Shown here piece by piece: positions 23,580 through 35,955 of a DNA stretch of 64,000 nt. Source of the DNA: Calendula officinalis (Eukaryota > Streptophyta > Magnoliopsida > Asterales > Asteraceae). Below the pieces are notes generated by a model. The model was not told where the DNA came from. It searched no databases and saw only the letters and a program-made list of their open reading frames with translations. Numbering within the stretch: position 1 is the stretch's first letter; the number at the start of each line of letters is the position of its first letter. The translations under genes were made by a program, and so were the position numbers. The DNA is taken from contig OY970824.1 in NCBI GenBank assembly GCA_963853835.1, positions 40,618,727 through 40,682,726 on the forward strand, read 5' to 3'.

Positions 23580-26117
23580 TGTAACGCCCCAAATTTTATA
23601 ATGACGTTTTATTCTTTTTAATCTTTTCTTTTGTGTCTTTTGCTTGATATTATTATCATCATTATTATTGTGACGTTGCAATTATTATTATTATTTCTGT
23701 GACGTTTCATTATCGTGACGTTTCGGTTACGTTAATTGGGTGATATTTGTTTTGTGACGTTTTATTATCACGACATTTAATTCCCGAGAGTTCGAGTGCC
23801 AGGTCAAGGCCGGCCGTAGGCCAAGGCCGGGCCCGAGTCATGGTATATTTTCGCAACATGGAGTCCGCCAAGAGTGGAATATCGAACCCGAGTTGAGTTT
23901 ATTTTAAATGGCCAAGAAAGGCAAGGCTGACGCCTTTTGTTTTTAATTCTTCTGGTCCGGACCAAGTATAAGGGAGAGCCCGAGCTTTAACAGTCCAAGC
24001 CCGAGAATCCTTGCCAATCGTAGTCTGTGAGCTTGAGGCCCACATTGCAAGACTTTTAAACAAGACGTTATTTTTTTTCTTACCCTAAAGGTGCCGACAT
24101 CCTCCCTTTCTCTAATTATTTTCGATCAGCAGCTCATGAGCATCCTGATTATCGTATTCTTCTTCCAACATTCAAGCAAGCAGCCAAGGTGGGGTTTCTT
24201 TGTGTTCCTTCTTCTGCCCGATCAAGAAGCTGGTGTAGAGAGGGTTGCTCGTTTTAAATGCAGCAAGCAACTAACCGGTTGTAAGGCTGTATTTTGGCCC
24301 TTCATTTCTTGTTCCCATGTTCCATTCGAAATCAGCAAGAAACAAGTGTCGATCGACGTAGAAGAGACCCGTGAAGCTAGTAACTGTTCGTGGCATTCTT
24401 CAAGCCAATCGGAGACGTCAAGAAAGCATTGGGTCAGTTGCGGGATCGAGCAGACAAGTTTATTAATTTGCAAGCGTGGGGCTGTGCTTTCCCCTTCGCA
24501 AAATTCATGAGCGGATTTATTACCGAGCCGGACTTCTTACTTTAATTCGGTAGTCACTTTGTTCTCCTTTATCCTAATGCTTCTATTTTCGTTTCTGTGT
24601 TTCCTAGTAGCGAATTGATTATCAAATTTACATATGTCTGCTGCGGTCGTGTTGGTTCGATTGATGATTGTTGTATAACCGTTTAATAAATTCAAGTCTT
24701 TTTAACCGAAAAGGAAACCGAACCCCTAGGGTTCTTGGTTTCCCAATCGGGGAACTTTTACCCTCAAGCTTTAGAAATTGTAATATACCCTGGTAAATAA
24801 CTTTTTCAAACTATCGGGTGAAACTTATGGTGTCGGGTTTCCGAGTCGGGGTTATAAAAGCGGGTTTTAAAGATCATAGATTTTGGCGGATTCTGCCCTC
24901 GTATTCACCACTGTTTTTGAGCTGTTTAGATTAATCTTTTCGGTTTTTGGCCCATGTTGGGACCTTGATTTTTGAGATAGCTTTCCAATGCCGCAACCCT
25001 CTCGTCTATCCGAATTACGGTTTAAAAGTTATAGTCGATTTAGTATGCTGCTGTTAGGAAGATGACCTGTGCAGCAGGTCTGTCTTGCATCACTGTTTTG
25101 AGACACTTAGATTCTGTTTTGACCAGTGACCGTCTCACAGTAGATTGTAGTTCTCATTGTCTTCTAGCCCTGGTAAAAATATGGGGAAAATCTAATGAAC
25201 CGTTTAGGAGTTATAGCAGTTTCCGTGAGACCGACGGGTGCTGCCAGTTTTTCTAAATTGAGTCCTTAGAACGGATTGTAATTCGGGTTTCATTTTTATG
25301 CTTTTAGGATCATCTAGGAATAACCGAGAAGCGCCTTAGAGTATTGAGGATCCTTTGGAGCTTACGTTTCTCGAGGTGAGTATTCTCACCGTGTATTCAG
25401 TTTTAACGTTATACATGCATGACTTACGTGTTACATTACTTGCACCATATTTGCTATCTGAGTTATCTGAGTTATCTGTGATCTAGCATCTTGTGTTCTG
25501 AGTTTCTGAGTTCTGAGTTTCTGAGTTTTGGAGTTAAACATTAAACATAATATATCTGACTTGACACCGAAGAGCACTGGTGTCAGACGTTTTGACTTGG
25601 CACCGAAGAGTACTGGTGCCAGGCCTTTTGACTCACACCGAAGAGTACAGGTGTTGAGGTGGTGTGAGGCGGGTCGAGGTTGATCTCCCGTCCCAAGTCA
25701 CCCTAGCGCGCTATATAAATTAAAATCTGAGTAATAAAATCTGAGAAATAAATCTGAGTAATTAATCGAGTAGATTCTGAGTAGGAGTACACCGATGTGC
25801 CTCATGTGTTGTATGTTATGATTGTTTGCATTTTGAGAATTATTCACTCAGCTTCCCCAGCTGACCCAAACTTTCCCCCACATTGTTTCAGGTACCAGCA
25901 AAGGAAAGGAGAAGGTGGACGGTTGACCGCTGTATCTTTTCATTACTAATGTGGACATCATTTAATATTTTAAAACACTTTACTTTATCTTAACTATTTC
26001 CGCAATAAATACGTTTTAAATGTTAAATATTAATATCTGAGATTTATTTATGGGACCTTTTGATTATAATTTTGTTTTCAAAAATTTTAAAAATCTTGTA
26101 AATTTTAGGGTGTTACA
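23580..26117 (+). repeat. LTR 3 of composite element
   Basis: 2,538 bp, ends GTTACA followed by the right target duplication. Private changes include GATTCTGTTTTGACC, TTCTCATTGTC, GAGAAGCGCC, CTCCCGTCCC and ACTAATGTGG. Dyad modules at 25562-25658 and TATATAA at 25712-25718 are intact, although CTCTCG has become CTCCCG in the conserved block. Confidence 0.95.
25562..25720 (+). promoter_or_regulatory. Dyad modules and TATA block, LTR 3
   Basis: Same three modules and TATATAA as in LTR 1 and LTR 2. From here transcription would run rightward into satellite. Confidence 0.72.
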
Positions 26118-26122
26118 ACTTC
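26118..26122. repeat. Right target-site duplication ACTTC
   Basis: Exact copy of 10111-10115. Confidence 0.97.
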
Positions 26123-26298
26123 GGCCCGAACACCACTTCGGCCGGAACATCCCTCTTCGGCCCGAACTCTTCAATATCCAAGATTGTGTGAAAAAAGGTG
26201 CTATACTAAAACATTCATAACTTTCAGCTCGGGTGTCCGTTTCCCGCCCACGAGTAACCAAAATAGCCGGTTCGTTTGTCACTGCCAAGAACAAGTTC

Positions 26299-26372
26299 GG
26301 CCCGAACTCTTCACTGTTCCCGGCCCGAACTCTTCACTGTTCCCGGCCCGAACTCTTCACTGTTCCCGGCCC
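26299..26372. repeat. Local 23-bp triplication inside a monomer
   Basis: GAACTCTTCACTGTTCCCGG recurs at a 23-bp spacing (starts 26304, 26327, 26350). A two-copy version occurs in the next monomer near 26709-26752. Elsewhere this unit is single. 23 is not a multiple of the 18-bp period, so it arose by a separate slippage or short tandem duplication. Confidence 0.9.
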
Positions 26373-26923
26373 GAACTTCATTTTTGGCCCGAACTTCAAC
26401 CTCGGCCCGAACTCCGACCTCGGCCCGAACTTCAACCTCGACCCGAACATCATGCTCGGCCCGAACATCATGCTCGGCCCGATCACCGAACTTCGGCCCG
26501 AACACCACTTCGGCCCGAACATCCCACTTCGGCCCGAACACCACTTCGGCCCGAACATCCCTCTTCGGCACGAATTCTTCAATATCCAAGATTGTGTGAC
26601 AAAAGGTGCTATACTAAAACATTCATAACTTTAAGTTCGGGTATCCGTTTCACGCCCACGAGTAAGCAAAATAGCTGGTTCGTTCGTCACTGCCAATAAC
26701 AAGTTCGGCCCGAACTCTTCACTGTTCCCGGCCCGAACTCTTCACTGTTCCCGGCCCGAACTTCAACCTCGGCCCGAACTCCGACCTCGGCCCGAACTTC
26801 AACCTCGGCCCGAACATCATCCTCGGCCCGAACACCGAACTTCGGCCCGAACATCCCACTTCGGCCCGAACACCACTTCGGCCCGAACATCACTCTTCGG
26901 CCCGAACTCTTCAATATCCAAGA

Positions 26924-29020
26924 TTGGGTGACAAAAGGTGCTATACTAAAACATTCATAACTTTCAGTTCGGGTGTCCGTTTCACGCCCACGAGTAAGCA
27001 AAATAGTTGGTTCGTTCGTCACTGCCAATAACAAGTTCGGCCCGAACTCTTCACTGCTCCCGGCCCGAACTTCATTTTCGGCCCGAACTTCAACCTCGGC
27101 CCGAACTCCGACCTCGGCCCAAACTTCAACCTCGGCTCGAACATCATCCTCGGCCTGAACACCGAACTTCGGCCCGAACAACACTTCGGCCCGAACATCC
27201 CACTTCGGCCCGAACACCACTTCGGCCCGAACATCCCTCTTCGGCCCGAACTCTTCAATATCCAAGATTGTGTGACAAAAGGTGCTATACTAAAACATTC
27301 ATAACTTTCAGCTCAGTTGTCTGTTTCACGCCCACGAGTAACCAAAATAACTGGTTCGTTCGTCACTGCCAAGAACAAGTTCGGCCCGAACTCTTCACTG
27401 TTCCCGGCCCGAACTTCTTTTTCGGCCCGAACTTCAACCTCGGCCCGAACTTCAACCTCGGCCCGAACTCCGACCTCGGCCCGAACATCATTCTCGGCCC
27501 GAACACCGAACTTCAGCCTTACACCACTTCGGCCCGAACATCCCACTTCGGCCCGAACACCACTTCGGCCGGAACATCCCTCTTCGGCCCGAACTCTTCA
27601 ATATCCAAGATTGTGTGACAAAAGGTGCTATACTAAAACATTCATAACTTTCAGCTCGGGTGTCCGTTTCACGCCCACGAGTAACCAAAATAGCCGGTTC
27701 TTTCGTCACTGCCAAGAACAAGTTCGGCCCGAACTCTTCACTGTTCCCGGCCCGAACTTCATTTTCGGCCCGAACTTCAACCTCGGCCCGAACTTCAACC
27801 TCGGCCCGAACTCCGACCTCGGCCCGAACTTCAACCTCGACCCGAACATCATGCTCGGCCCGAACACCGAACTTCGGCCCGAACACCACTTCGGCCCGAA
27901 CATCCCACTTCGGCCCGAACACCACTTCGGCCCGAATATCCCTCTTCGGCACGAACTCTTCAATATCCAAGATTGTGTGACAAAAGGTGCTATACTAAAA
28001 CATTCATAACTTTCAGTTCGGGTGTCCGTTTCACGCCCACGAGTAAGCAAAATAGTTGGTTCCTTCGTCACTGCCAAGAACAAGTTCGGCCCGAACTCTT
28101 CACTGCTCCCGGCACGAACTTCATTTTCGGCCCGAACTTCAACCTCGGCCCGAACTCCGACCTCGGCCCAAACTTCAACCTCGGCTCGAACATCATCCTC
28201 GGCCCGAACACCGAACTTCGACCTGAACAACACTTCGGCCCGAACATCCCACTTCGGCCCGAACACCACTTCGGCCCGAACATCCCTCTTCGGCCCGAAC
28301 TCTTCAATATCCAAGATTGTGTGACAAAAGGTGCTATACTAAAACATTCATAACTTTCAGCTCAGTTGTCCGTTTCACGCCCACGAGTAACCAAAATAAC
28401 TGGTTCGTTCGTCACTGCCAAGAACAAGTTCGGCCCGAACTCTTCACTGTTCCCGGCCCGAACTTCATTTTCGGCCCGAACTTCAACCTCGGCCCGAACT
28501 TCAATCGGCCCGAACTCCGACCTCGGCCCGAACATCATTCTCGGCCCGAACACCGAACTTCAGCCTGAACACCACTTCGGCCCGAACATCCCACTTCGGC
28601 CCGAACACCACTTCGGCCGGAACATCCCTCTTCGGCCCGAACTCTTCAATATCCAAGATTGTGTGACAAAAGGTGCTATACTAAAACATTCATAACTTTC
28701 AGCTCGGGTGTCCGTTTCACGCCCACGAGTTACCAAAATAGCCGGTTCGTTCGTCACTGCCAAGAACAAGTTCGGCCCGAACTCTTCACTGTTCCCGGCC
28801 CGAACTTCATTTTCGGCCCGAACTTCAACCTCGGCCCGAACTTCAACCTCGGCCCGAACTCCGACCTCGGCCCGAACTTCAACCTCGACACGAACATCAT
28901 GCTCGGCCCGAACACCGAACTTCGGCCCGAACACCACTTCGGCCCGAACATCCCACTTCGGCCCGAACACCACTTCGGCCCGAATATCCCTCTTCGGCAC
29001 GAACTCTTCAATATCCAAGA
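26924..29020. repeat. Three-monomer higher-order repeat, two copies
   Basis: 26924-27972 (344+343+362) and 27973-29020 (344+342+362) share the order of head types and private variants: CACTGCTCCCGG, GGCTCGAACATC, CAGCTCAGTTGTC, AATAACTGG, CTTCAGCCT and CTCGACCCGAAC (CTCGACACGAAC in the second). Period about 1,049 bp. Confidence 0.85.
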
Positions 29021-31103
29021 TTGTGTGACAAAAGGTGCTATACTAAAACTTTCATAACTTTCAGTTCGGGTGTCCGTTTCACGCCCACGAGTAAGCAAAA
29101 TAGCTGGTTCCTTCGCCACTGCCAAGAACAAGTTCGGCCCGAACTCTTCACTGTTCCCGGCCCGAACTTCATTTTCGGCCCGAACTTCAACCTCGGCCCG
29201 AACTCCGACCTCGGCCCGAACTTCAACCTCGGCCCGAACATCATCCTCGGCCCGAACACCGAACTTCGGCCAGAACACCACTTCGGCCCGAACACCCCAC
29301 TTCGGCCCGAACACCACTTCGGCCCGAACATCACTCTTCGGCCCGAACTCTTCAATATCCAAGATTGTGTGACAAAAGGTGCTATACTAAAACATTCATA
29401 ACTTTCAGTTCGGGTGGGCGTTTCACGCCCACGAGTAACCAAAATAGTCGGTTCGTTCGTCACTGCCAAGAACAAGTTCGGCCCGAACTCTTCACTGTTC
29501 CCGGCCCGAACGTCATTTTCGGCCCGAACGTCAACCTCGGCCCGAACTTCAACCTCGGCCCGAACTCCGACCTCGGCCCGAACTTCAACCTCGGACCGAA
29601 CATCATGCTCGGCCCGAACACCGAACTTCGGCCCAAACACCACTTCGGCCCGAACATCCCACTTGGGCCCGAACACCACTTCGGCCCGAACATCCCTCTT
29701 CGGCCCGAACTCTTCAATATCCAAGATTGTGTGACAAAATGTGCTATACTAAAACATTCATAACTTTCAGCTCGGGTGTCCGTTTCACGCCCACGAGTAA
29801 CCAAAATAGATGGTTCGTTCGTCACCGCCAAGAACAAGTTCGGCCCGAACTCAACACTGTTCCCGGCCCGAACTTCATTTTCGGCCCGAACTTCAACCTC
29901 GGCCCGAACTCCGACCTCGGTCCGAACTTCAACCTCGGCCCGAACATCATCCTCGGCCCGAACACCGAACTTCGGCCCGAAAACCAATTCGGTCCGAACA
30001 TCCCACTTCGGCCCGAACACCACTTCGGCCCGAACATCACTCTTCGGCCCGAACTCTTCAATATCCAAGATTGTGTGACAAAAGGTGCTATACTAAAACA
30101 TTTATAACTTTCAGTTCGGGTGTCCGTTTCACGCCCACGAGTAAGCAAAATAGCTGGTTCGTTCGTCACTGCCAAGAACAAGTTCGGCCCGAAATCTTCA
30201 CTGTTCCCGGACCGAACTTCATTTTCGGCCCGAACTTCAACCTCGGCCCGAACTTCAACCTCGGCCCGAACTCCGACCTCGGCCCGAACATCATCCTCGG
30301 CCTGAACACCGAACTTCGGCCCGAACACCACTCTTCGGCCCGAACACCACTTCCGCCCGAACATCCCACTTCGGCCCGAACACCACTTCGGCCCGAACAT
30401 CCCTCTTCGGCACGAACTCTTCAATATCCAAGATTGTGTGACAAAAGGTGCTATACTAAAACATTCATAACTTTCTGCTCGGGTGTCCGTTTCACGCCCA
30501 CGAGTAACCAAAATAGCTGGTTCGTTCGTCACTGCCAAGAACAAGTTCGGCCCGAACTCTTCACTGTTCCCGGCCCGAACTTCATTTTCGGCCCGAACTC
30601 CGACCTCGGCCCGAACTTCAACCTCGGCCAGAACATCATCCTCGGCCCGAACACCGAACATCGGCCCGAACACCACTTCGGCCCGAACATCCCACTTCGG
30701 CCCGAACACCACTTCGGCCCGAACATCACTCTTCGGCCCGAACTCTTCAATATCCAAGATTGTGTGACAAAAGGTGCTATACTAAAACATTCATAACTTT
30801 CAGTTCGGGTGTCCGTTTCACGCCCACGAGTAAGCAAAATAGCTGGTTCGTTCGTCACTGCCAAGAACAAGTTCGGCCCGAACTCTTCACTGTTCCCGGC
30901 CCGAACTTCATTTTCGGCCCGAACTTCAACCTCGGCCCGAACTCCGACCTCGGCCCGAACTTCAACCTCGGCCCGAACAGCATCCTCGGCCCAAACACCG
31001 AACTTCGGCCCGAACACCACTTCGGCCCGAACATCCCACTTCGGCCCGAACACCACTTCGGCCCGAACATCACTCTTCGGCCCGAACTCTTCAATATCCA
31101 AGA

Positions 31104-33873
31104 TTGTGTGACAAAAGGTGCTATACTAAAACATTCATAACTTTCAGTTCGGGTGTCCGTTTCACGCCCACGAGTAAGCAAAATAGTTGGTTCGTTCGTC
31201 ACTGCCAAGAACAAGTTCGGCCCGAACTCTTCACTATTCCCGGCCCGAAGTTCACTTTCGGCTCGAACTTCAACCTCGACCTGAACTCCGACCTCGGCCC
31301 AAACTTCAACCTCGGCTCGAACATCATCCTCGGCCCGAACACTGAACTTCGGCCCAAACACCACTTCGGCCCGAACATCCCACTTCGGCCCGAACACCAC
31401 TTCGGCCCGAACATCCCTCTTTGGCCCGAACTCTTCAATATCCAAGATTGTGTCACAAAAGGTGCTATACTAAAACATTCATAACTTTCAGCTCAGGTGT
31501 CCGTTTCACGCCCACGAGTAACCAAAATAGATGGTTCGGTCGTCACTGCCAAGAACAAGTTCGGCCCGAACTCTTCATTGTTCCCGGCCCGAACTTCATT
31601 TTCGGCCCGAACTTCAACCTCGGCCCGAACTTCAACCTCAGCCCGAACTCCGACCTCGGCCCGAACATCATTCTCGGCCCGAACACCGAACTTCAGCCCG
31701 AACACCACTTCGGCTTGAACATCTCACTTCGGCCCGAACACCACTTCGGCCGGAACATCCCTCTTCGGCCCGAACTCTTCAATATCCAAGATTGTGTGAC
31801 AAAAGGTGCTATACTAAAACATTCATAACTTTCAGCTCGGGTGTCCGTTTCACGCCCACGAGTAACCAAAATAGCCGGTTCGTTCGTCACTGCCAAGAAC
31901 AAGTTCGGCCCGAACTCTTCACTGTTCCCTGCCCGAACTTCATTTTCGGCCCGAACTTCAACCTCGGCCCGAACTTCAACCTCGGCCCGAACTCCGACCT
32001 CGGCCCGAACATCATTCTCGGCCCGAACACCGAACTTCCGCCCGAACACCACTTCGGCCCGAACATCCCACTTCGGCCCGAACACCACTTCGGCCGGAAC
32101 ATCCCTCTTCGGCCCGAACTCTTCAATATCCAAGATTGTGTGACAAAATGTGCTATACTAAAACATTCATAACTTTCAGCTCGGGAGTCTGTTTCACGCC
32201 CACGAGTAACCAAAATAGCCGGTTCGTTCGACACTGCCAAGAACAAGTTCGGCCCGAACTCTTCACTGTTCACGGCCCGAACTTCATTTTCGGCCCGAAC
32301 TTCAACCTCGGCCCGAACTTCAACCTCGGCCAGAACTCCGACCTCGGCCCGAACTTCAACCTCGGCCCGAACATCATTCTCGGCCCGAACACCGAACTTC
32401 GGCCCGAACACCACTTCAGCCCGAACATCCCACTTCGGCCCGAACACCACTTCGGCCCGAACATCCCTCTTCGGCACGAACTCTTCAATATCCAAGATTG
32501 TGTGACAAAAGGTGCTATACTAAAACATTCATAACTTTCAGCTCGGGTGTCCGTTTCACGCCCACGAGTAACCAAAATAGCTGGTTCGTTCGTCACTGCC
32601 AAGAACAAGTTCGGCCCGAACTCTTCACTGTTCCCGGCCCGAACTTCATTTTCGGCCCGAACTTCAACCTCGGCCCGAACTCCGACCTCGGCCCGAACTT
32701 CAACCTCGGCCCGAACATCATCCTCAGCCCGAACACCGATCTTCGGCCCGAACATCCCACTTCGGCCCGAACACCACTTCGGACCGAACATCACTTCGGC
32801 CCGAACATCACTCTTCGGCCCGAACTCTTCAATATCCAAGATTGTGTGACAAAAGGTGCTATACTAAAACATTCATAACTTTCAGTTCGGGTGTCCGTTT
32901 CACGCCCACGATTAAGCAAAATAGCTGGTTCGTTCGTCACTGCCAAGAGCAAGTTCGGCCCGAACTCTTCACTATTCCCGGCCCGAACTTCATTTTCGGC
33001 AGGAACTTCAACCTCGGCCCGAACTCCGACCTTGGCCCGAACTTCAACCTTGGCCCGAACATCATCCTCGGCCCGAAGACCGAACTTCGGCCCGAACACC
33101 ACTTCGGCCCGAACATCCCACTTCGGCCCGAACACCACTTCGGCCCGAACATCACTCTTCGGCCCGAACTCTTCAATATCCAAGATTGTGTGACAAAAGG
33201 TGCTATACTAAAACATTCATAACTTTCAGTTCGGGTGTCCGTTTCACGCCCACGATTAAGCAAAATAGCTGGTTCGTTCGTCACTGCCAAGAGCAAGTTC
33301 GGCCCGAACTCTTCACTATTCCCGGCCCGAACTTCATTTTCGGCAGGAACTTCAACCTCGGCCCGAACTCCGACCTTGGCCCGAACTTCAACCTTGGCCC
33401 GAACATCATCCTCGGCCCGAAGACCGAACTTCGGCCCGAACACCACTTCGGCCCGAACATCCCACTTCGGCCCGAACACCACTTCGGCCCGAACATCACT
33501 CTTCGGCCCGAACTCTTCAATATCCAAGATTGTGTGACAAAAGGTGCTATACTAAAACATTCATAACTTTCAGTTCGGGTGTCCGTTTCACGCCCACGAT
33601 TAAGCAAAATAGCTGGTTCGTTCGTCACTGCCAAGAGCAAGTTCGGCCCGAACTCTTCACTATTCCCGGCCCGAACTTCATTTTCGGCAGGAACTTCAAC
33701 CTCGGCCCGAACTCCGACCTTGGCCCGAACTTCAACCTTGGCCCGAACATCATCCTCGGCCCGAAGACCGAACTTCGGCCCGAACACCACTTCGGCCCGA
33801 ACATCCCACTTCGGCCCGAACACCACTTCGGCCCGAACATCACTCTTCGGCCCGAACTCTTCAATATCCAAGA
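31104..33873. repeat. 2,770-bp eight-monomer segment, copy 1
   Basis: Monomers at 31104, 31448, 31792, 32136, 32498, 32842, 33186 and 33530 (344 x7 and one of 362). The first six recur at 33874-35955 with, by eye, one difference: GTCACTGCC near 31550 versus GTCACTTCC near 34315. This is far closer than typical neighbours in the array. The last three monomers are apparently identical copies of one unit. Confidence 0.9.
32842..33873. repeat. Three apparently identical 344-bp monomers in tandem
   Basis: 32842-33185, 33186-33529 and 33530-33873 show no difference by eye. All carry private variants not common elsewhere: CACGATTAAGC, CCAAGAGCAAG, TTCGGCAGGAAC, CCGACCTTGG and GGCCCGAAGACC. A fourth copy lies at 35612-35955, and a close relative without AGGAAC at 37658. 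It is the clearest recent amplification in the window. Confidence 0.93.
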
Positions 33874-35955
33874 TTGTGTGACAAAAGGTGCTATACTAAA
33901 ACATTCATAACTTTCAGTTCGGGTGTCCGTTTCACGCCCACGAGTAAGCAAAATAGTTGGTTCGTTCGTCACTGCCAAGAACAAGTTCGGCCCGAACTCT
34001 TCACTATTCCCGGCCCGAAGTTCACTTTCGGCTCGAACTTCAACCTCGACCTGAACTCCGACCTCGGCCCAAACTTCAACCTCGGCTCGAACATCATCCT
34101 CGGCCCGAACACTGAACTTCGGCCCAAACACCACTTCGGCCCGAACATCCCACTTCGGCCCGAACACCACTTCGGCCCGAACATCCCTCTTTGGCCCGAA
34201 CTCTTCAATATCCAAGATTGTGTCACAAAAGGTGCTATACTAAAACATTCATAACTTTCAGCTCAGGTGTCCGTTTCACGCCCACGAGTAACCAAAATAG
34301 ATGGTTCGGTCGTCACTTCCAAGAACAAGTTCGGCCCGAACTCTTCATTGTTCCCGGCCCGAACTTCATTTTCGGCCCGAACTTCAACCTCGGCCCGAAC
34401 TTCAACCTCAGCCCGAACTCCGACCTCGGCCCGAACATCATTCTCGGCCCGAACACCGAACTTCAGCCCGAACACCACTTCGGCTTGAACATCTCACTTC
34501 GGCCCGAACACCACTTCGGCCGGAACATCCCTCTTCGGCCCGAACTCTTCAATATCCAAGATTGTGTGACAAAAGGTGCTATACTAAAACATTCATAACT
34601 TTCAGCTCGGGTGTCCGTTTCACGCCCACGAGTAACCAAAATAGCCGGTTCGTTCGTCACTGCCAAGAACAAGTTCGGCCCGAACTCTTCACTGTTCCCT
34701 GCCCGAACTTCATTTTCGGCCCGAACTTCAACCTCGGCCCGAACTTCAACCTCGGCCCGAACTCCGACCTCGGCCCGAACATCATTCTCGGCCCGAACAC
34801 CGAACTTCCGCCCGAACACCACTTCGGCCCGAACATCCCACTTCGGCCCGAACACCACTTCGGCCGGAACATCCCTCTTCGGCCCGAACTCTTCAATATC
34901 CAAGATTGTGTGACAAAATGTGCTATACTAAAACATTCATAACTTTCAGCTCGGGAGTCTGTTTCACGCCCACGAGTAACCAAAATAGCCGGTTCGTTCG
35001 ACACTGCCAAGAACAAGTTCGGCCCGAACTCTTCACTGTTCACGGCCCGAACTTCATTTTCGGCCCGAACTTCAACCTCGGCCCGAACTTCAACCTCGGC
35101 CAGAACTCCGACCTCGGCCCGAACTTCAACCTCGGCCCGAACATCATTCTCGGCCCGAACACCGAACTTCGGCCCGAACACCACTTCAGCCCGAACATCC
35201 CACTTCGGCCCGAACACCACTTCGGCCCGAACATCCCTCTTCGGCACGAACTCTTCAATATCCAAGATTGTGTGACAAAAGGTGCTATACTAAAACATTC
35301 ATAACTTTCAGCTCGGGTGTCCGTTTCACGCCCACGAGTAACCAAAATAGCTGGTTCGTTCGTCACTGCCAAGAACAAGTTCGGCCCGAACTCTTCACTG
35401 TTCCCGGCCCGAACTTCATTTTCGGCCCGAACTTCAACCTCGGCCCGAACTCCGACCTCGGCCCGAACTTCAACCTCGGCCCGAACATCATCCTCAGCCC
35501 GAACACCGATCTTCGGCCCGAACATCCCACTTCGGCCCGAACACCACTTCGGACCGAACATCACTTCGGCCCGAACATCACTCTTCGGCCCGAACTCTTC
35601 AATATCCAAGATTGTGTGACAAAAGGTGCTATACTAAAACATTCATAACTTTCAGTTCGGGTGTCCGTTTCACGCCCACGATTAAGCAAAATAGCTGGTT
35701 CGTTCGTCACTGCCAAGAGCAAGTTCGGCCCGAACTCTTCACTATTCCCGGCCCGAACTTCATTTTCGGCAGGAACTTCAACCTCGGCCCGAACTCCGAC
35801 CTTGGCCCGAACTTCAACCTTGGCCCGAACATCATCCTCGGCCCGAAGACCGAACTTCGGCCCGAACACCACTTCGGCCCGAACATCCCACTTCGGCCCG
35901 AACACCACTTCGGCCCGAACATCACTCTTCGGCCCGAACTCTTCAATATCCAAGA
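33874..35955. repeat. 2,770-bp-offset segment, copy 2 (six monomers)
   Basis: Monomers at 33874, 34218, 34562, 34906, 35268 and 35612 match 31104-33185 in order, length and private variants. After 35955 the sequence turns to a different monomer type (CAAAATAGATGG), so the second copy has only one unit where the first has three. Confidence 0.9.

Larger units (their letters stand above)
10116..26117 (+). mobile_element. Composite LTR-internal-LTR-internal-LTR retrotransposon, non-coding (LARD-like)
   Basis: A 16,002-bp insertion in the satellite with one pair of 5-bp target duplications at its outer ends. It has three LTRs of 2,538 bp each (10116, 16852, 23580) and two internal regions (4,198 and 4,190 bp). 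LTRs start TGTAACG and end GTTACA. A PBS matching initiator tRNA-Met follows LTR 1 and LTR 2; a purine-rich tract precedes LTR 2 and LTR 3. No gag, protease, reverse transcriptase, RNase H or integrase is recognisable in any frame, so it must depend on enzymes supplied in trans. The shared central LTR and single target duplication fit unequal recombination between LTRs of one inserted element. Ty3/gypsy affinity is inferred from the 3' GACTTCGGGGACGAAGTC block, which resembles the region before the 3' LTR of plant chromoviruses. Confidence 0.93.
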
